The notes under the pieces are model-generated. The model saw only the letters and a program-made list of their open reading frames with translations. It was not told the origin of the DNA and ran no database searches. A stretch of 64,000 bases of DNA from JBDUDK01 sp040002995 (lineage in GTDB: Bacteria > Actinomycetota > Acidimicrobiia > Acidimicrobiales > Ilumatobacteraceae), in assembly GCA_040002995.1 (NCBI GenBank), contig JBDUDK010000145.1:1-64000 (forward strand), given 5' to 3'. Below, piece after piece: positions 40,848 through 48,558 of this stretch. Every line of letters begins with the position of its first letter. Position 1 is the stretch's first letter. Both the position numbers and the translations under genes were made by a program.

Positions 40848-41609
40848 ATGGCCGAATCCCTCGTGCTGGTCGACGTGGCCGACGGCGTCGCCACCCTCAC
40901 GCTCAACAACCCGACTGAGCGCAATTCGCTCACGCTCCCGATGGTCGACGAGATCGTCGCTGCGATGGATGCCGCCGAAGCCGACAGCTCGGTGGGCGCC
41001 GTGGTCGTGACCGGCACGCCGCCGGCTTTTTGTGCCGGCGCCAACCTCGGCAACCTCGGATCGACCGCCGGACCGGGTCTGCGCACGATCTACGAAGGGT
41101 TCCTTCGTGTGGCGCGGAGCCCTTTACCGACGCTTGCCGCAGTCAACGGAGCCGCTGTCGGTGCGGGCATGAACATGGCTCTCGGTTGCGACGTACGCCT
41201 CGCCGCCCGACGCGCCCGGTTCGACACCCGCTTTTTGCAACTCGGCCTACATCCTGGCGGCGGCCACACCTGGATGATGCGCCGCGTCGTGGGCCCTCAG
41301 GTGGCCGCGGCGGCCGTGCTGTTCGGTGAAGTGCTCGATGGTGAGGAGGCGGCCCGCGTCGGCCTCGCCTATCGCTGTGTCGACGATGACCGCCTTTTCG
41401 AGGTGGCCCACGCGATGGCGGCCAAAGCGGCGAGCGCGCCCCGAGAACTCGTCGAGGTTACGAAGCGCACGCTGCACGACATGGCGAACATCGCCGACCA
41501 TGAGTCGGCGGTCGACCGCGAGATCGAACCGCAGGTGTGGAGCACAAAGCAGCCGTGGTTTCGTGAGCGGCTGGCCGCGCTTCAGGCCAAGATCTCGTCG
41601 AAGTCGTAA
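40848..41609 (+). CDS. Enoyl-CoA hydratase/isomerase family protein (second crotonase)
   Basis: A 253-residue crotonase with oxyanion-hole segments AFCAGANLGNLG and AVNGAAVGAGMNMAL. At the catalytic region (FLQLGLHPGGGHTWMM) the usual acidic pair is replaced, so hydratase activity is uncertain. It is clearly distinct from the paralogue at 36.8 kb. A Shine-Dalgarno (GGGAGGTGG) precedes the ATG. Divergent from the ferredoxin gene across 105 bases that must hold both promoters. The stop abuts the convergent GNAT gene with no gap. Confidence 0.85.
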   Translation: MAESLVLVDVADGVATLTLNNPTERNSLTLPMVDEIVAAMDAAEADSSVGAVVVTGTPPAFCAGANLGNLGSTAGPGLRTIYEGFLRVARSPLPTLAAVNGAAVGAGMNMALGCDVRLAARRARFDTRFLQLGLHPGGGHTWMMRRVVGPQVAAAAVLFGEVLDGEEAARVGLAYRCVDDDRLFEVAHAMAAKAASAPRELVEVTKRTLHDMANIADHESAVDREIEPQVWSTKQPWFRERLAALQAKISSKS

Positions 41610-42197
41610 CTACAGCCAGTCGTGGTGGAACTCTTCGCGCCGCTTCTCCCAGTCCTCGGTAGTGATGGCGTAACGGAGGTGGTCCTCCCAGGCGCCATTG
41701 ATCTCGAGGTAGCGCTCGGCCAGGCCCTCGCAGCGGATCCCGAGCTTGTCGACTACACGGCGTGAGCGCTCGTTTCGAGGGATGATCGAGATCTGCACCC
41801 TGTGCAGGCGCAGTTCCTCGAACGCGTACTTGAGCGTGACCACCACCGCTTCAGGCATGAGGCCCTGACCGGCGCGCGCCTCGTCGATCCAGTAGCCGAC
41901 ATATGCGTTTTGGAAGGCGCCGCGGACGATGTTGTTGACGTTGATCTCGCCGGCGAACGATCCGTCGACGAATATGCCAAAGCCCGCTCCCGCGCCGAGC
42001 TGACGCTCGCGCTCGCGTGCGTTGCTGCGTGTCGTAAAGGCCTCGCGGTCGCGAGTCGGGTCGGGTTGACCGACGATGCGTTGCGGCTCCCACGGCACAA
42101 GCCAGTTCTCACACCGGACGCGGACTTCGCTGTAGCCGGGAAAGTCGGTGGGTACCAAAGGCCGCAGCATCACGCGGCGACCGAACAGGCGGATCAT
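41610..42197 (-). CDS. GNAT N-acetyltransferase (RimJ/RimL-like)
   Basis: A 195-residue acetyltransferase using acetyl-CoA, similar to RimJ/RimL N-terminal alanine acetyltransferases (GRRVMLRPLVPTDFPGYSEV; VGYWIDEARAGQGLMPEA with the acetyl-CoA binding R/Q-x-x-G segment; PRNERSRRVVDKLGI). The target could be a ribosomal protein or another amine. In this actinobacterial subfamily members often sit next to unrelated genes, as here. Convergent with the crotonase gene; 12 bases from ppx, with which it may be co-transcribed. Confidence 0.83.
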   Translation of the reverse strand: MIRLFGRRVMLRPLVPTDFPGYSEVRVRCENWLVPWEPQRIVGQPDPTRDREAFTTRSNARERERQLGAGAGFGIFVDGSFAGEINVNNIVRGAFQNAYVGYWIDEARAGQGLMPEAVVVTLKYAFEELRLHRVQISIIPRNERSRRVVDKLGIRCEGLAERYLEINGAWEDHLRYAITTEDWEKRREEFHHDWL

Positions 42198-42209
42198 GGC
42201 GGGCGGAGG

Positions 42210-43115
42210 TTACCTAGCGCTGATCTCGGCGACGATCCCATCGAGGAGATCGGCATCGCTGACGGTGATGTGATCGGCGCGCAGTCGGCGCAGGATTGCC
42301 ACCAGGATGCAGCAACCTCCGACGATGACGTCGGCGCGGGCCGGATCGAGGCCGGGGTTGTGCACGCGCTCGGCGAGCGGCTCAGTGGCGAGCGTGCGAA
42401 AGACGTCCTCGGCGGCGTCGCGGGTCAGGCGGAAGCCGTGAACCCGTTCGCGTTCGTAGCGGATCAGGCCGATCTCGATCGCGGCGACGGTGGTGATCGT
42501 GCCGGCCACGCCCACGAGGGTGCGGGCCTCTTCGACCGCGGGTAGCTCGCGCAAGACGTCGTCGAGATGGGCGTCCACGATCGCGAGCGCGTTCGTGAGC
42601 TCCTCCGGTCGCGGGGGATCGCTCCCCAGTTGCGTCTCGGTCAAGCGCACCGAGCCGACGTCGACCGACACGAGGCCTTCGACGGTCTCCTTCCCGACGA
42701 TGAACTCGGTGGAACCGCCGCCGATGTCGATCACGCAGAACGGACCGTCGCTGGCGGGCAGCCACGACGTGGCGCCTGCGAACGCGAGACGACCTTCTTC
42801 CGAGCCGGCGATGATCTCCGGCCGGACCCCGATCGCGGCCTCGGCGGGATCGAGGAAGTCCGCCGCGTTCGTGGCGTCGCGAGACGCGGAGGTCGCGACA
42901 GCCCGCACGCGATCGACGCGATGGGTGTCGAGCAGCGCGCGGTAGTCGCTGAGCGTCTTCAATGTGCGGGATATGGCGGCCTCCTGGAGACGGCGCGTCC
43001 GGTCGACGCCTTCGCCCAGGCGGGTGATGACCTCGGTGCGAACGAGGGTGCGGTCGCCGTCGCGTATCAGCAGCCGCGTGGTGTTGGTGCCGATGTCGAT
43101 CGCCGCGACAATCAC
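42210..43115 (-). CDS. Exopolyphosphatase/guanosine-pentaphosphate phosphatase family protein
   Basis: A 301-residue Ppx/GppA protein with the actin-like ATPase fold: phosphate-1 motif AAIDIGTNTTRLLIRDG at the N-terminus and the second phosphate motif VIDIGGGSTEFIVG. The single-module length matches short actinobacterial Ppx enzymes (Ppx1/Ppx2), which remove phosphate from polyphosphate or from (p)ppGpp. The GTG start overlaps the DUF501 gene stop, a conserved actinobacterial pairing. Confidence 0.9.
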   Translation of the reverse strand: MIVAAIDIGTNTTRLLIRDGDRTLVRTEVITRLGEGVDRTRRLQEAAISRTLKTLSDYRALLDTHRVDRVRAVATSASRDATNAADFLDPAEAAIGVRPEIIAGSEEGRLAFAGATSWLPASDGPFCVIDIGGGSTEFIVGKETVEGLVSVDVGSVRLTETQLGSDPPRPEELTNALAIVDAHLDDVLRELPAVEEARTLVGVAGTITTVAAIEIGLIRYERERVHGFRLTRDAAEDVFRTLATEPLAERVHNPGLDPARADVIVGGCCILVAILRRLRADHITVSDADLLDGIVAEISAR

Positions 43116-43564
43116 CTGACCTCGGCCTCCGAGTGATGAAGCTGCTGGTCGACCCAGCGGCCAACGGGGTCATCGCCGCCGGCGAGGAACCAGGCGTAGT
43201 GCGCGTGGAGACATTTCACGCCCTCGCGGGTACCACCGACGCCGCCGGTAGGGCGAGGGCCTGCATGCTCGGCGGGAAGCGCGGCGTCGCGTTCGGCCGC
43301 GTAGCGCGCGTGGGCGGCGGCGAGAAGAGCCCGATCGACTTCCGCTTCCGCGCGACGGACGCCCGTGTCAGCCTCGAGACGGCTCACTGCGTCACGGTCC
43401 GTGCGACCCACCAGCCAGTAGCGGGTCGGCATGGGCGTTCCGTCGTCGAGGAGCGGGGCATTGCGGATCACGACGGGCACACCGTGGTCGTCGCGCACGA
43501 CGACATCGAACGCGCCACGCGGTGCTCGTCCGAGCAGCCCCTCGACAACCGCTCGATCGTCCAC
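43112..43564 (-). CDS. DUF501 family protein
   Basis: A 150-residue protein of the actinobacterial DUF501 family (LLGRAPRGAFDVVVRDDHGV; DGTPMPTRYWLVGRTDRDAV; CLHAHYAWFLAGGDDPVG near the C-terminus). The function is unknown; in many actinobacteria it lies between ftsB and ppx next to eno, suggesting a link to cell division or cell-cycle housekeeping. Here the ppx partner is kept but ftsB-eno is 12 kb away. The GTG at 43564 is chosen to avoid overlap with the divergent gene at 43586. Confidence 0.85.
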   Translation of the reverse strand: MDDRAVVEGLLGRAPRGAFDVVVRDDHGVPVVIRNAPLLDDGTPMPTRYWLVGRTDRDAVSRLEADTGVRRAEAEVDRALLAAAHARYAAERDAALPAEHAGPRPTGGVGGTREGVKCLHAHYAWFLAGGDDPVGRWVDQQLHHSEAEVR

Positions 43565-43585
43565 GACGGCGAGACTAGGCAGCCG

Positions 43586-43933
43586 ATGACCCTTCTCGAT
43601 GATTGGCGTGATCACCCGTTCACGTACCTGACGACCACCGGACGCCGGACCGGGAAGGGCCACCGCATCGAGATCTGGTTTGTGGTCGACGACGGTTCGG
43701 CCTGGCTGCTCACCGAGCGCTCACCCGAGACCGATTGGGTGGCGAATCTGCGTGCCAACCCCGCGGTCACCCTCGAGATCGGCGACTCACGGGGTGCCGC
43801 TCGCGCGGACGTCGTCGAGATTGAACGCGGGAACAGGGTGCGGCTGGCGCTCGCCGAGCGTTACGCGCCGGGCGACCGGGAGCTACGCGATTGGGCTCAG
43901 GGCGCGTTGGCGGTACGAGTGACGCCCGTCTGA
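43586..43933 (+). CDS. Deazaflavin (F420)-dependent nitroreductase-like protein
   Basis: A 115-residue split-barrel protein of the F420-dependent (FDOR/DDN-like) family: TYLTTTGRRTGKGHRIEIWF, then WLLTERSPETDWVANLRANP and VTLEIGDS. Family members use F420H2 to reduce quinones, nitro groups or other substrates, or only bind the cofactor. The ATG at 43586 is 21 bases from the divergent DUF501 start. The substrate is unknown. It is convergent with coxG. Confidence 0.72.
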   Translation: MTLLDDWRDHPFTYLTTTGRRTGKGHRIEIWFVVDDGSAWLLTERSPETDWVANLRANPAVTLEIGDSRGAARADVVEIERGNRVRLALAERYAPGDRELRDWAQGALAVRVTPV

Positions 43934-43946
43934 GCGACGCCTCGCG

Positions 43947-44804
43947 TCAGCGGCTGGCGGTCCTGCGGTGGCGGCGTCGACGGCCGCGCCACAACAGCGC
44001 GACAACGATGACCACGACGACAGGGAAAACCCGCTTCGCGATGGACGCGCCGGCAGCGTCGAGCAGGTCGACGGGCTCGACGTCTCGCTGTTCGATCTTG
44101 CGGATCGTCGGCTTGGCTGCGGCCTCCGGCGGCACGTCTTCGCTGGGTGGAGCCTCGACCGGGCCAGAGTCGGGCGGCACGGCCTTTTTGTCGTTCTTCT
44201 TCGGTGCCGTGCTCTCGGTGGAGGCTGGGTTCTCGGTGGAGGCTGGCTTCTCGGTGGGGGCTGGGTTCTCGGCGGGGCTGGCGGGGCGCGTCGCCCGAGG
44301 AGCGGCCTTGGTGGCGGCCTTGGGCTTCGCTTTCGGGGTGGCGGCCGCGGCGACCGGTGGCGTCAGCACCGTCGCCTCGAGATTGTCGACGAACTGACCG
44401 AGCAACTTTGTGCTCACGTCGGCGAGGGCGCCGCGGCCGAACTGCGCGACCTTGCCGGTGATGTTGAGATCGGTCGTGACGGTGCACCGGGTGATGGAGG
44501 GACTCACCGAGGCGAGCTGGGCGGTGATCTTGGCGTCGGCGTTGCCCTTGCCGCCCGTGTCGCGGCCTTTGGCGCGAAGGACGGCGCGGTGCGCGGCGGC
44601 GTCCTTCTCAACGAACTGGGCCTCGCCTTTGAACTGGGCGGTGATCGGACCCACTTTGACCTTTACCGAACCGCGGTAGACGTCGCCCTCCACCTCCTCG
44701 AGCTGCGCGCCCGGGAGGCAGGGCGCGATGCGCTCGACGTCGGTGAGGATCGCCCACGCGTCGTCGATCGGGGTGTTGACAGTGAAGTCGTTTACGAGTT
44801 CCAC
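43947..44804 (-). CDS. coxG: CoxG-like SRPBCC protein with C-terminal membrane anchor
   Basis: A 285-residue protein. The N-terminal approximately 150 residues are the CoxG/SRPBCC lipid-like-ligand fold (NDFTVNTPIDDAWAILTDVE; PCLPGAQLEEVEGDVYRGSV; GSGK-type motif replaced by KGNADAKITAQL). A Pro/Ala/Lys/Glu-rich linker with 18-base repeats (PASTENPASTE) follows, then a membrane segment near the C-terminus (VFPVVVVIVVALLW) and a basic tail. CoxG helps anchor or mature CO-dehydrogenase-type enzymes at the membrane. GTG at 44804; overlaps the MocA-like gene by 13 bases. Confidence 0.82.
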   Translation of the reverse strand: MELVNDFTVNTPIDDAWAILTDVERIAPCLPGAQLEEVEGDVYRGSVKVKVGPITAQFKGEAQFVEKDAAAHRAVLRAKGRDTGGKGNADAKITAQLASVSPSITRCTVTTDLNITGKVAQFGRGALADVSTKLLGQFVDNLEATVLTPPVAAAATPKAKPKAATKAAPRATRPASPAENPAPTEKPASTENPASTESTAPKKNDKKAVPPDSGPVEAPPSEDVPPEAAAKPTIRKIEQRDVEPVDLLDAAGASIAKRVFPVVVVIVVALLWRGRRRRHRRTASR

Positions 44805-45346
44805 GTCGTCAGGTCCTCCACGGTGTCGATATCGGCGGGGTCGCCGGGGCACGGTACTTCGGTAACGAGCTCAGGCCGAAGACGCATGAGGGTGCGCGCC
44901 CCTTCGTCCCCCTCGGTGGGGAGCAGAGGCCAGACCTCCCGGTGGAGACGCACCGGGTTCGCCCGCTGGCCGGCGTAGACCGCCACGGCGATCGGGACCA
45001 TGGCCGCGGCGACCCGGCGCCAAGCCTCGGTGGGAACACCCGGCTGATCAGCGAGGCCGATCACGGCGGCCTCGTGACCCCCGGCTTCGGCGGCCGCCAG
45101 CCCTACCTGGACCGAGCCGGCCTGGCCCTCGGCCCACTGCTCGTTCGGGGCAACCGTCACGGATGATGGCAATTCGAGCACAGCTGCTCCGGTGACCACG
45201 ATCAACTCGTCGAGGCCGGCGGCCAAGGCGTGCTCGAGTGCCCACCGATAGAGCGGACGGCCCCGGACGGCTATCAAGAGTTTGTGCTCCGAGCCGGCGA
45301 ATCGGCTGCCGGAACCCGCCGCGAGGAGCACCCCCGCCGTCGACAT
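44792..45346 (-). CDS. MobA/MocA-like nucleotidyltransferase
   Basis: A 184-residue enzyme of the molybdenum cofactor nucleotidyltransferase family: the NTP loop GVLLAAGSGSRF, GHEAAVIGLADQPGVP (the LADQP motif of MocA-type) and PVRLHREVWPLL. MocA adds CMP to molybdopterin to make the cytosine dinucleotide used by CO-dehydrogenase/xanthine-dehydrogenase-type hydroxylases. This suits the surrounding cox genes. It heads a two-gene transcript with coxG. Its start faces a 19-bp inverted repeat at 45.4 kb. Confidence 0.82.
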   Translation of the reverse strand: MSTAGVLLAAGSGSRFAGSEHKLLIAVRGRPLYRWALEHALAAGLDELIVVTGAAVLELPSSVTVAPNEQWAEGQAGSVQVGLAAAEAGGHEAAVIGLADQPGVPTEAWRRVAAAMVPIAVAVYAGQRANPVRLHREVWPLLPTEGDEGARTLMRLRPELVTEVPCPGDPADIDTVEDLTTWNS

Positions 45347-45374
45347 ACCCGCAGGTCTAGCACCCTCTCGCCGC

Positions 45375-45424
45375 GAACTGTTCGCGTTTCGAGAGCGCCA
45401 GGAGCCTCGAAACGCGAACAGTTC
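45375..45424. repeat. 19-bp perfect inverted repeat in a divergent intergenic region
   Basis: Arms 45375-45393 (GAACTGTTCGCGTTTCGAG) and 45406-45424 pair perfectly across a 12-base loop. The first 25 bases are identical to the terminator hairpin at 34934-34958. Here, however, the flanking genes are divergent (mocA-like and NlpC/P60), so it is not simply a shared terminator. Mobile or regulatory origin is open. Confidence 0.75.
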
Positions 45425-45592
45425 CGATTTGGCAAGAAATTCGAGATGGCTTGTTTTTTCGGAGTCGAACCCGCTACACCGTCACCGAACAGCAATTCGA
45501 GTAGCCGCGGAGTCGAGGGGATGACGCGGCTGGGGCAAGCCAGGACCACACCCGGTGTCAGGCGCCGGGCGACAAACGGAGGAACTCGCCCA
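45425..45592 (+). promoter_or_regulatory. Structured leader upstream of the NlpC/P60 gene
   Basis: The 168 bases before the NlpC/P60 start contain two aattcgag sequences, a stem GGCT/AGCC (45528-45541 area), a stem CCCGG/CCGGG (about 45551-45569) and a strong Shine-Dalgarno GGAGGA. In actinobacteria NlpC/P60 genes are often controlled by c-di-AMP (ydaO) riboswitches; the conserved GGGUGAAU and CCGUCAGCUAACC blocks were looked for and are not clearly present. No family is assigned. Confidence 0.3.
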
Positions 45593-46279
45593 ATGCGGCC
45601 GCACCAACTCAGGTCTGCACTCGCGTGCGCGCTCATCGTGCTCATGGCGGTCCTTGCGTTCGCCGGGCCCGCCGAAGCCGCCCCGGCGGCCAAGAAGAGG
45701 CCCCCGGACCCCGTGGCCCTGCTCGCGACCGACGCGCTCTCCGCGCTCGGCGTCCTGCACGCTGCCCGGGCCGCCCACCAAGTCGACCCCACCGTCTCCG
45801 GCCTCGAACTCGGTCTGGAAGAGGTCGACGGCGCAACAACCGCGTACGCCCAAGCGCTCGCACGGCTGGCCGAGGCGGTCAGCCCTCGCGCCGCGTCAAC
45901 GGTGCCGTCGACGTTGGCCGCCATCTGGACGAGCACGTCCGAAGCTCGCATGACCGTCGTGTTGTCGGCCCTCGCGCAGGTCGGCACGCCGTACCGGTAT
46001 GCGGGCGCCGCCCCCGGCGCTTTCGACTGCTCTGGCCTCGTCCAGTGGTCGTGGAGTCAGGTGGGCGTCAGCCTCCCGCGCTCGGCTCGCTCACAAATAA
46101 CTGTGGCCGCGGCCCGCAAGTCGTTCGAGTTGAGGGCGGGCGACATCGTGTACCACAAGAACCATGTCTCGATGTATCTCGGGGCCGGCAACGCCATCGT
46201 GAACGCGCCGCAGACAGGCAAGCGCGTCGAGATTCGCGATTGGGGCCGGGAAACCAACTTTGGCAGCCCGATCACCTGA
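45593..46279 (+). CDS. Secreted NlpC/P60 peptidoglycan endopeptidase
   Basis: A 228-residue exported protein: signal peptide (about 1-30, cut near PAEAA), a helical spacer (about 35-120), then an NlpC/P60 domain. Catalytic Cys146 is in FDCSGLVQWSW and His191 in KNHVSMYLG. The domain cleaves D-Glu/meso-DAP peptide links in peptidoglycan. The ATG at 45593 has a strong GGAGGA site; an upstream ATG near 45521 would disturb the signal peptide. It converges with the xdhC gene. Confidence 0.87.
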   Translation: MRPHQLRSALACALIVLMAVLAFAGPAEAAPAAKKRPPDPVALLATDALSALGVLHAARAAHQVDPTVSGLELGLEEVDGATTAYAQALARLAEAVSPRAASTVPSTLAAIWTSTSEARMTVVLSALAQVGTPYRYAGAAPGAFDCSGLVQWSWSQVGVSLPRSARSQITVAAARKSFELRAGDIVYHKNHVSMYLGAGNAIVNAPQTGKRVEIRDWGRETNFGSPIT

Positions 46280-46285
46280 ACCGGG

Positions 46286-47092
46286 TTACCGGTGGATGGC
46301 GCCGGTGGTGTCGCGCAACGAGGGCGCGGCCCGGCCGGTACGAGTGGAGATGATCTCCGCGCAGATCGAGATCGCCGTCTCCTCCGGTGATCGAGCCCCT
46401 ATGTCGAGACCGATGGGCGCCATCACGCGGGCCAGATCGTCGGCATCGGTGACGCCGACCTCGGCGAGACGAGCAAGCCGTTTCTCGTGGGTGCGGCGCG
46501 AACCCATGACCCCGATGTAGCCAACCCGTGTGTTCAACGCGCCCTGAATGGCGGGGACGTCGAACTTCGGATCGTGCGTCAGCACGCAGACGGCGTCGCG
46601 CGGGCCGAGCTCGGGACCGACGCGGTCGAGCAGGCGATTGGGCCAGTCGACGATGACTTCGTCGGCCATCGGAAAACGGCGGGTGGTCGCGAACACCTCG
46701 CGCGCATCGCACACGATCACGCGAAATCCCAGCACCTTGGCGACCCGCGCCAACGCCGAGGTGAAATCAACCGCGCCGAAGATGATCATTTGCGGGAGCC
46801 GGGCGAAGCTCTCGACGAAGACGTCGACCTGGGTCTTGACCTCTTCCTCGTCGGCGAGGGTCTGGCCCCGCTCGCCGTAATGGCGTATGCCCGTGCGCCC
46901 GGCCTCGAGCTCGGCCATCGCGTCGCGTGCCACGACACGATCGAGTTCCGGGTCGCCGAGCGAGCCGAGCGGAGCCTCGTTCGGTCGGAGGAGAAGTTTG
47001 GCGCCGAGTGAGGGGCCTCCGATGACCGTGGCCAGCGCAACCGGCTCGTCGGCGCGGATCGAATCGCGCAGCACTTCGTAAATCGATGTCAC
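46286..47092 (-). CDS. XdhC family protein, C-terminal (Rossmann) part
   Basis: A 268-residue protein of the XdhC/CoxF family: an N-terminal XdhC_CoxI-like beta segment (residues about 1-115) and a Rossmann XdhC_C domain with IIFGAVDFTSALARVAKVLG and VGYIGVMGSRRTHEKRL. XdhC proteins bind the Mo cofactor and sulfurate it before insertion into xanthine-dehydrogenase-type enzymes. The GTG at 47092 overlaps the preceding small XdhC gene. The organism thus has this function split over two genes. Confidence 0.85.
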   Translation of the reverse strand: MTSIYEVLRDSIRADEPVALATVIGGPSLGAKLLLRPNEAPLGSLGDPELDRVVARDAMAELEAGRTGIRHYGERGQTLADEEEVKTQVDVFVESFARLPQMIIFGAVDFTSALARVAKVLGFRVIVCDAREVFATTRRFPMADEVIVDWPNRLLDRVGPELGPRDAVCVLTHDPKFDVPAIQGALNTRVGYIGVMGSRRTHEKRLARLAEVGVTDADDLARVMAPIGLDIGARSPEETAISICAEIISTRTGRAAPSLRDTTGAIHR

Positions 47093-47406
47093 CAATTGAG
47101 CCGTTCGATGAACAGGTGGATGGTGCCTCCGCATGTGAGGCCAACGGCAAACGCTTCGTCGTCGCTGTAACCGAAACGGACAAGCCGTGGCTCGCCTTCG
47201 CTGTTCAGAATCTCGAGGGCTTCGCCTACAACCGCGCCCTCGACACAGCCGCCCGAAACCGACCCCGCGACCTCGCCGTCGCTGTTCACCGCCATGGCCG
47301 CGCCGGGCTCACGAGGCCCCGAACCTTCGATGTCGACGACACGAGCAATGGCGACCTGCTTGCCGGCGCCGCGCCACCGTTCAATGTCCGAGAGGATCTC
47401 TTTCAC
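47089..47406 (-). CDS. XdhC/CoxI N-terminal-domain protein (short)
   Basis: A 105-residue protein matching only the XdhC_CoxI N-terminal domain (KEILSDIERWRGAGKQVAIA; GSGPREPGAAMAV; GSVSGGCVEGAVVG; GLTCGGTIHLFIE). The CGG and SGGCVEG motifs are those proposed to hold the Mo cofactor. GTG at 47406 is annotated. It is directly coupled to the longer XdhC gene, so the two gene products may form a complex. The cox-type accessory function is inferred from the family and neighbours. Confidence 0.85.
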   Translation of the reverse strand: MKEILSDIERWRGAGKQVAIARVVDIEGSGPREPGAAMAVNSDGEVAGSVSGGCVEGAVVGEALEILNSEGEPRLVRFGYSDDEAFAVGLTCGGTIHLFIERLNW

Positions 47407-47441
47407 GGGGCGCAGGATAGTCAGCGATCGACTTTCTCCCC

Positions 47442-48542
47442 TCAGCGCGCGATCACTCTGGCTAACTGTTCGATGGCCTCGAGAGAGTGCCCTTCGACGA
47501 AATCGTCGACGTAGGGAAGGGCCGCCGCCATGCCGCGGGCAAGCGGCGCGTAGCCCGCCGTCGCCTTCAGCGGGTTCACCCACACGATGCGATGCGCCAC
47601 GCGGGAAAGCCTTGCCATCTGTTCCGTCATCGTGGCGGGGTCGCCGCGGTCCCAACCGTCGGAGAGGATGACGACGATCGCGCCTCTGGCCATCCCCCGC
47701 ACACCCCAGGTGTCGTTGAAGGCGCGGAGGTCGTCACCGAGGCGCGTGCCACCCGCCCAGTCGGCGACCGAATGGGCGGCCTGACGAAGCGCCTGGTCGG
47801 GATCACGGGAGCTCAACTCGCGCGTGATGCGCGTCAAGCGGGTGCCGAGCGCGAAGGCCTCCACCCGACCTCTGCCCACGACCGCCGCGTGCACGAACCG
47901 GGCGAGAGCGCGTGCGTAGGGCTCCATCGAGCCGCTCACGTCGAGCAGCAGTACGAGCCGACGTGGACGCTCGCCCGCTTCGGTGTGCCGCCGGCGGACG
48001 GGTTCGCCTCCCGCCCGCAGCGCGGCGCGGACCGTGCGGCGGAGATCGGGACGGCCCCGATCGAGTCGAGAGCGGATGCGGCGCCTTGACCGCCGGCGGG
48101 CCCCGATCAGGCGGAGGTCGGCCATCAAGCGGCGCGCCTCGTCGAGTTCCGCGCTGGTGTAGCGGGCGAAGTCCTTACGCCGGAGAACCTCGGAGGCGCT
48201 GAAGCGCACGTGGATCGTCGGGTCGTCGCTCGGTGTTTGATCACCGTGGTCGCCCGTGTCCTCCTCGACTCCGTCATCGAGCGCGATCGTCACCTCGAGC
48301 GTTTCCGGCTCGTCGACCGGGGGAGCGCGTCTCCCCTCCCAGAAGGCTGCAAACGCGCGGTCATACGCGCCGATGTCCTCGGGACGGTGCACCAGCGTCG
48401 CGAGTCCGGCCCAGTACACGTCGTCGCGCTCGGCGACACCGACGATCGACAGCGCGTCGGCGAACACGAGCACGTTGCCCACCGGCACTTCGAGGCCAAC
48501 ACCGCGAAGCACACGAGCGAAGGCGACGACCGCGGCATCCAT
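47442..48542 (-). CDS. coxE: CoxE-like von Willebrand factor A protein
   Basis: A 366-residue VWA protein of the CoxE family. A basic linker (about 148-190) precedes the VWA domain with the MIDAS DVSGSM (Asp201, Ser203, Ser205). CoxE works with the MoxR-type AAA+ ATPase CoxD in assembling the CuSMo/Mo centre of CO-dehydrogenase-like enzymes. It is 16 bases downstream of coxD and 35 bases upstream of the XdhC genes, forming one minus-strand operon. Confidence 0.88.
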   Translation of the reverse strand: MDAAVVAFARVLRGVGLEVPVGNVLVFADALSIVGVAERDDVYWAGLATLVHRPEDIGAYDRAFAAFWEGRRAPPVDEPETLEVTIALDDGVEEDTGDHGDQTPSDDPTIHVRFSASEVLRRKDFARYTSAELDEARRLMADLRLIGARRRSRRRIRSRLDRGRPDLRRTVRAALRAGGEPVRRRHTEAGERPRRLVLLLDVSGSMEPYARALARFVHAAVVGRGRVEAFALGTRLTRITRELSSRDPDQALRQAAHSVADWAGGTRLGDDLRAFNDTWGVRGMARGAIVVILSDGWDRGDPATMTEQMARLSRVAHRIVWVNPLKATAGYAPLARGMAAALPYVDDFVEGHSLEAIEQLARVIAR

Positions 48543-48558
48543 GAGATGCCCTCGCGGG

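Noticed and set aside
45455..45500. A tRNA-like sequence (gagtcgaaccc, resembling a T-arm complement)
   Set aside because: The 5-bp T-stem does not form beyond two pairs, and no anticodon or acceptor arms can be drawn around it.
45425..45592. A c-di-AMP (ydaO) riboswitch upstream of the NlpC/P60 gene
   Set aside because: Position fits, but the conserved sequence blocks of the family are not clearly visible.
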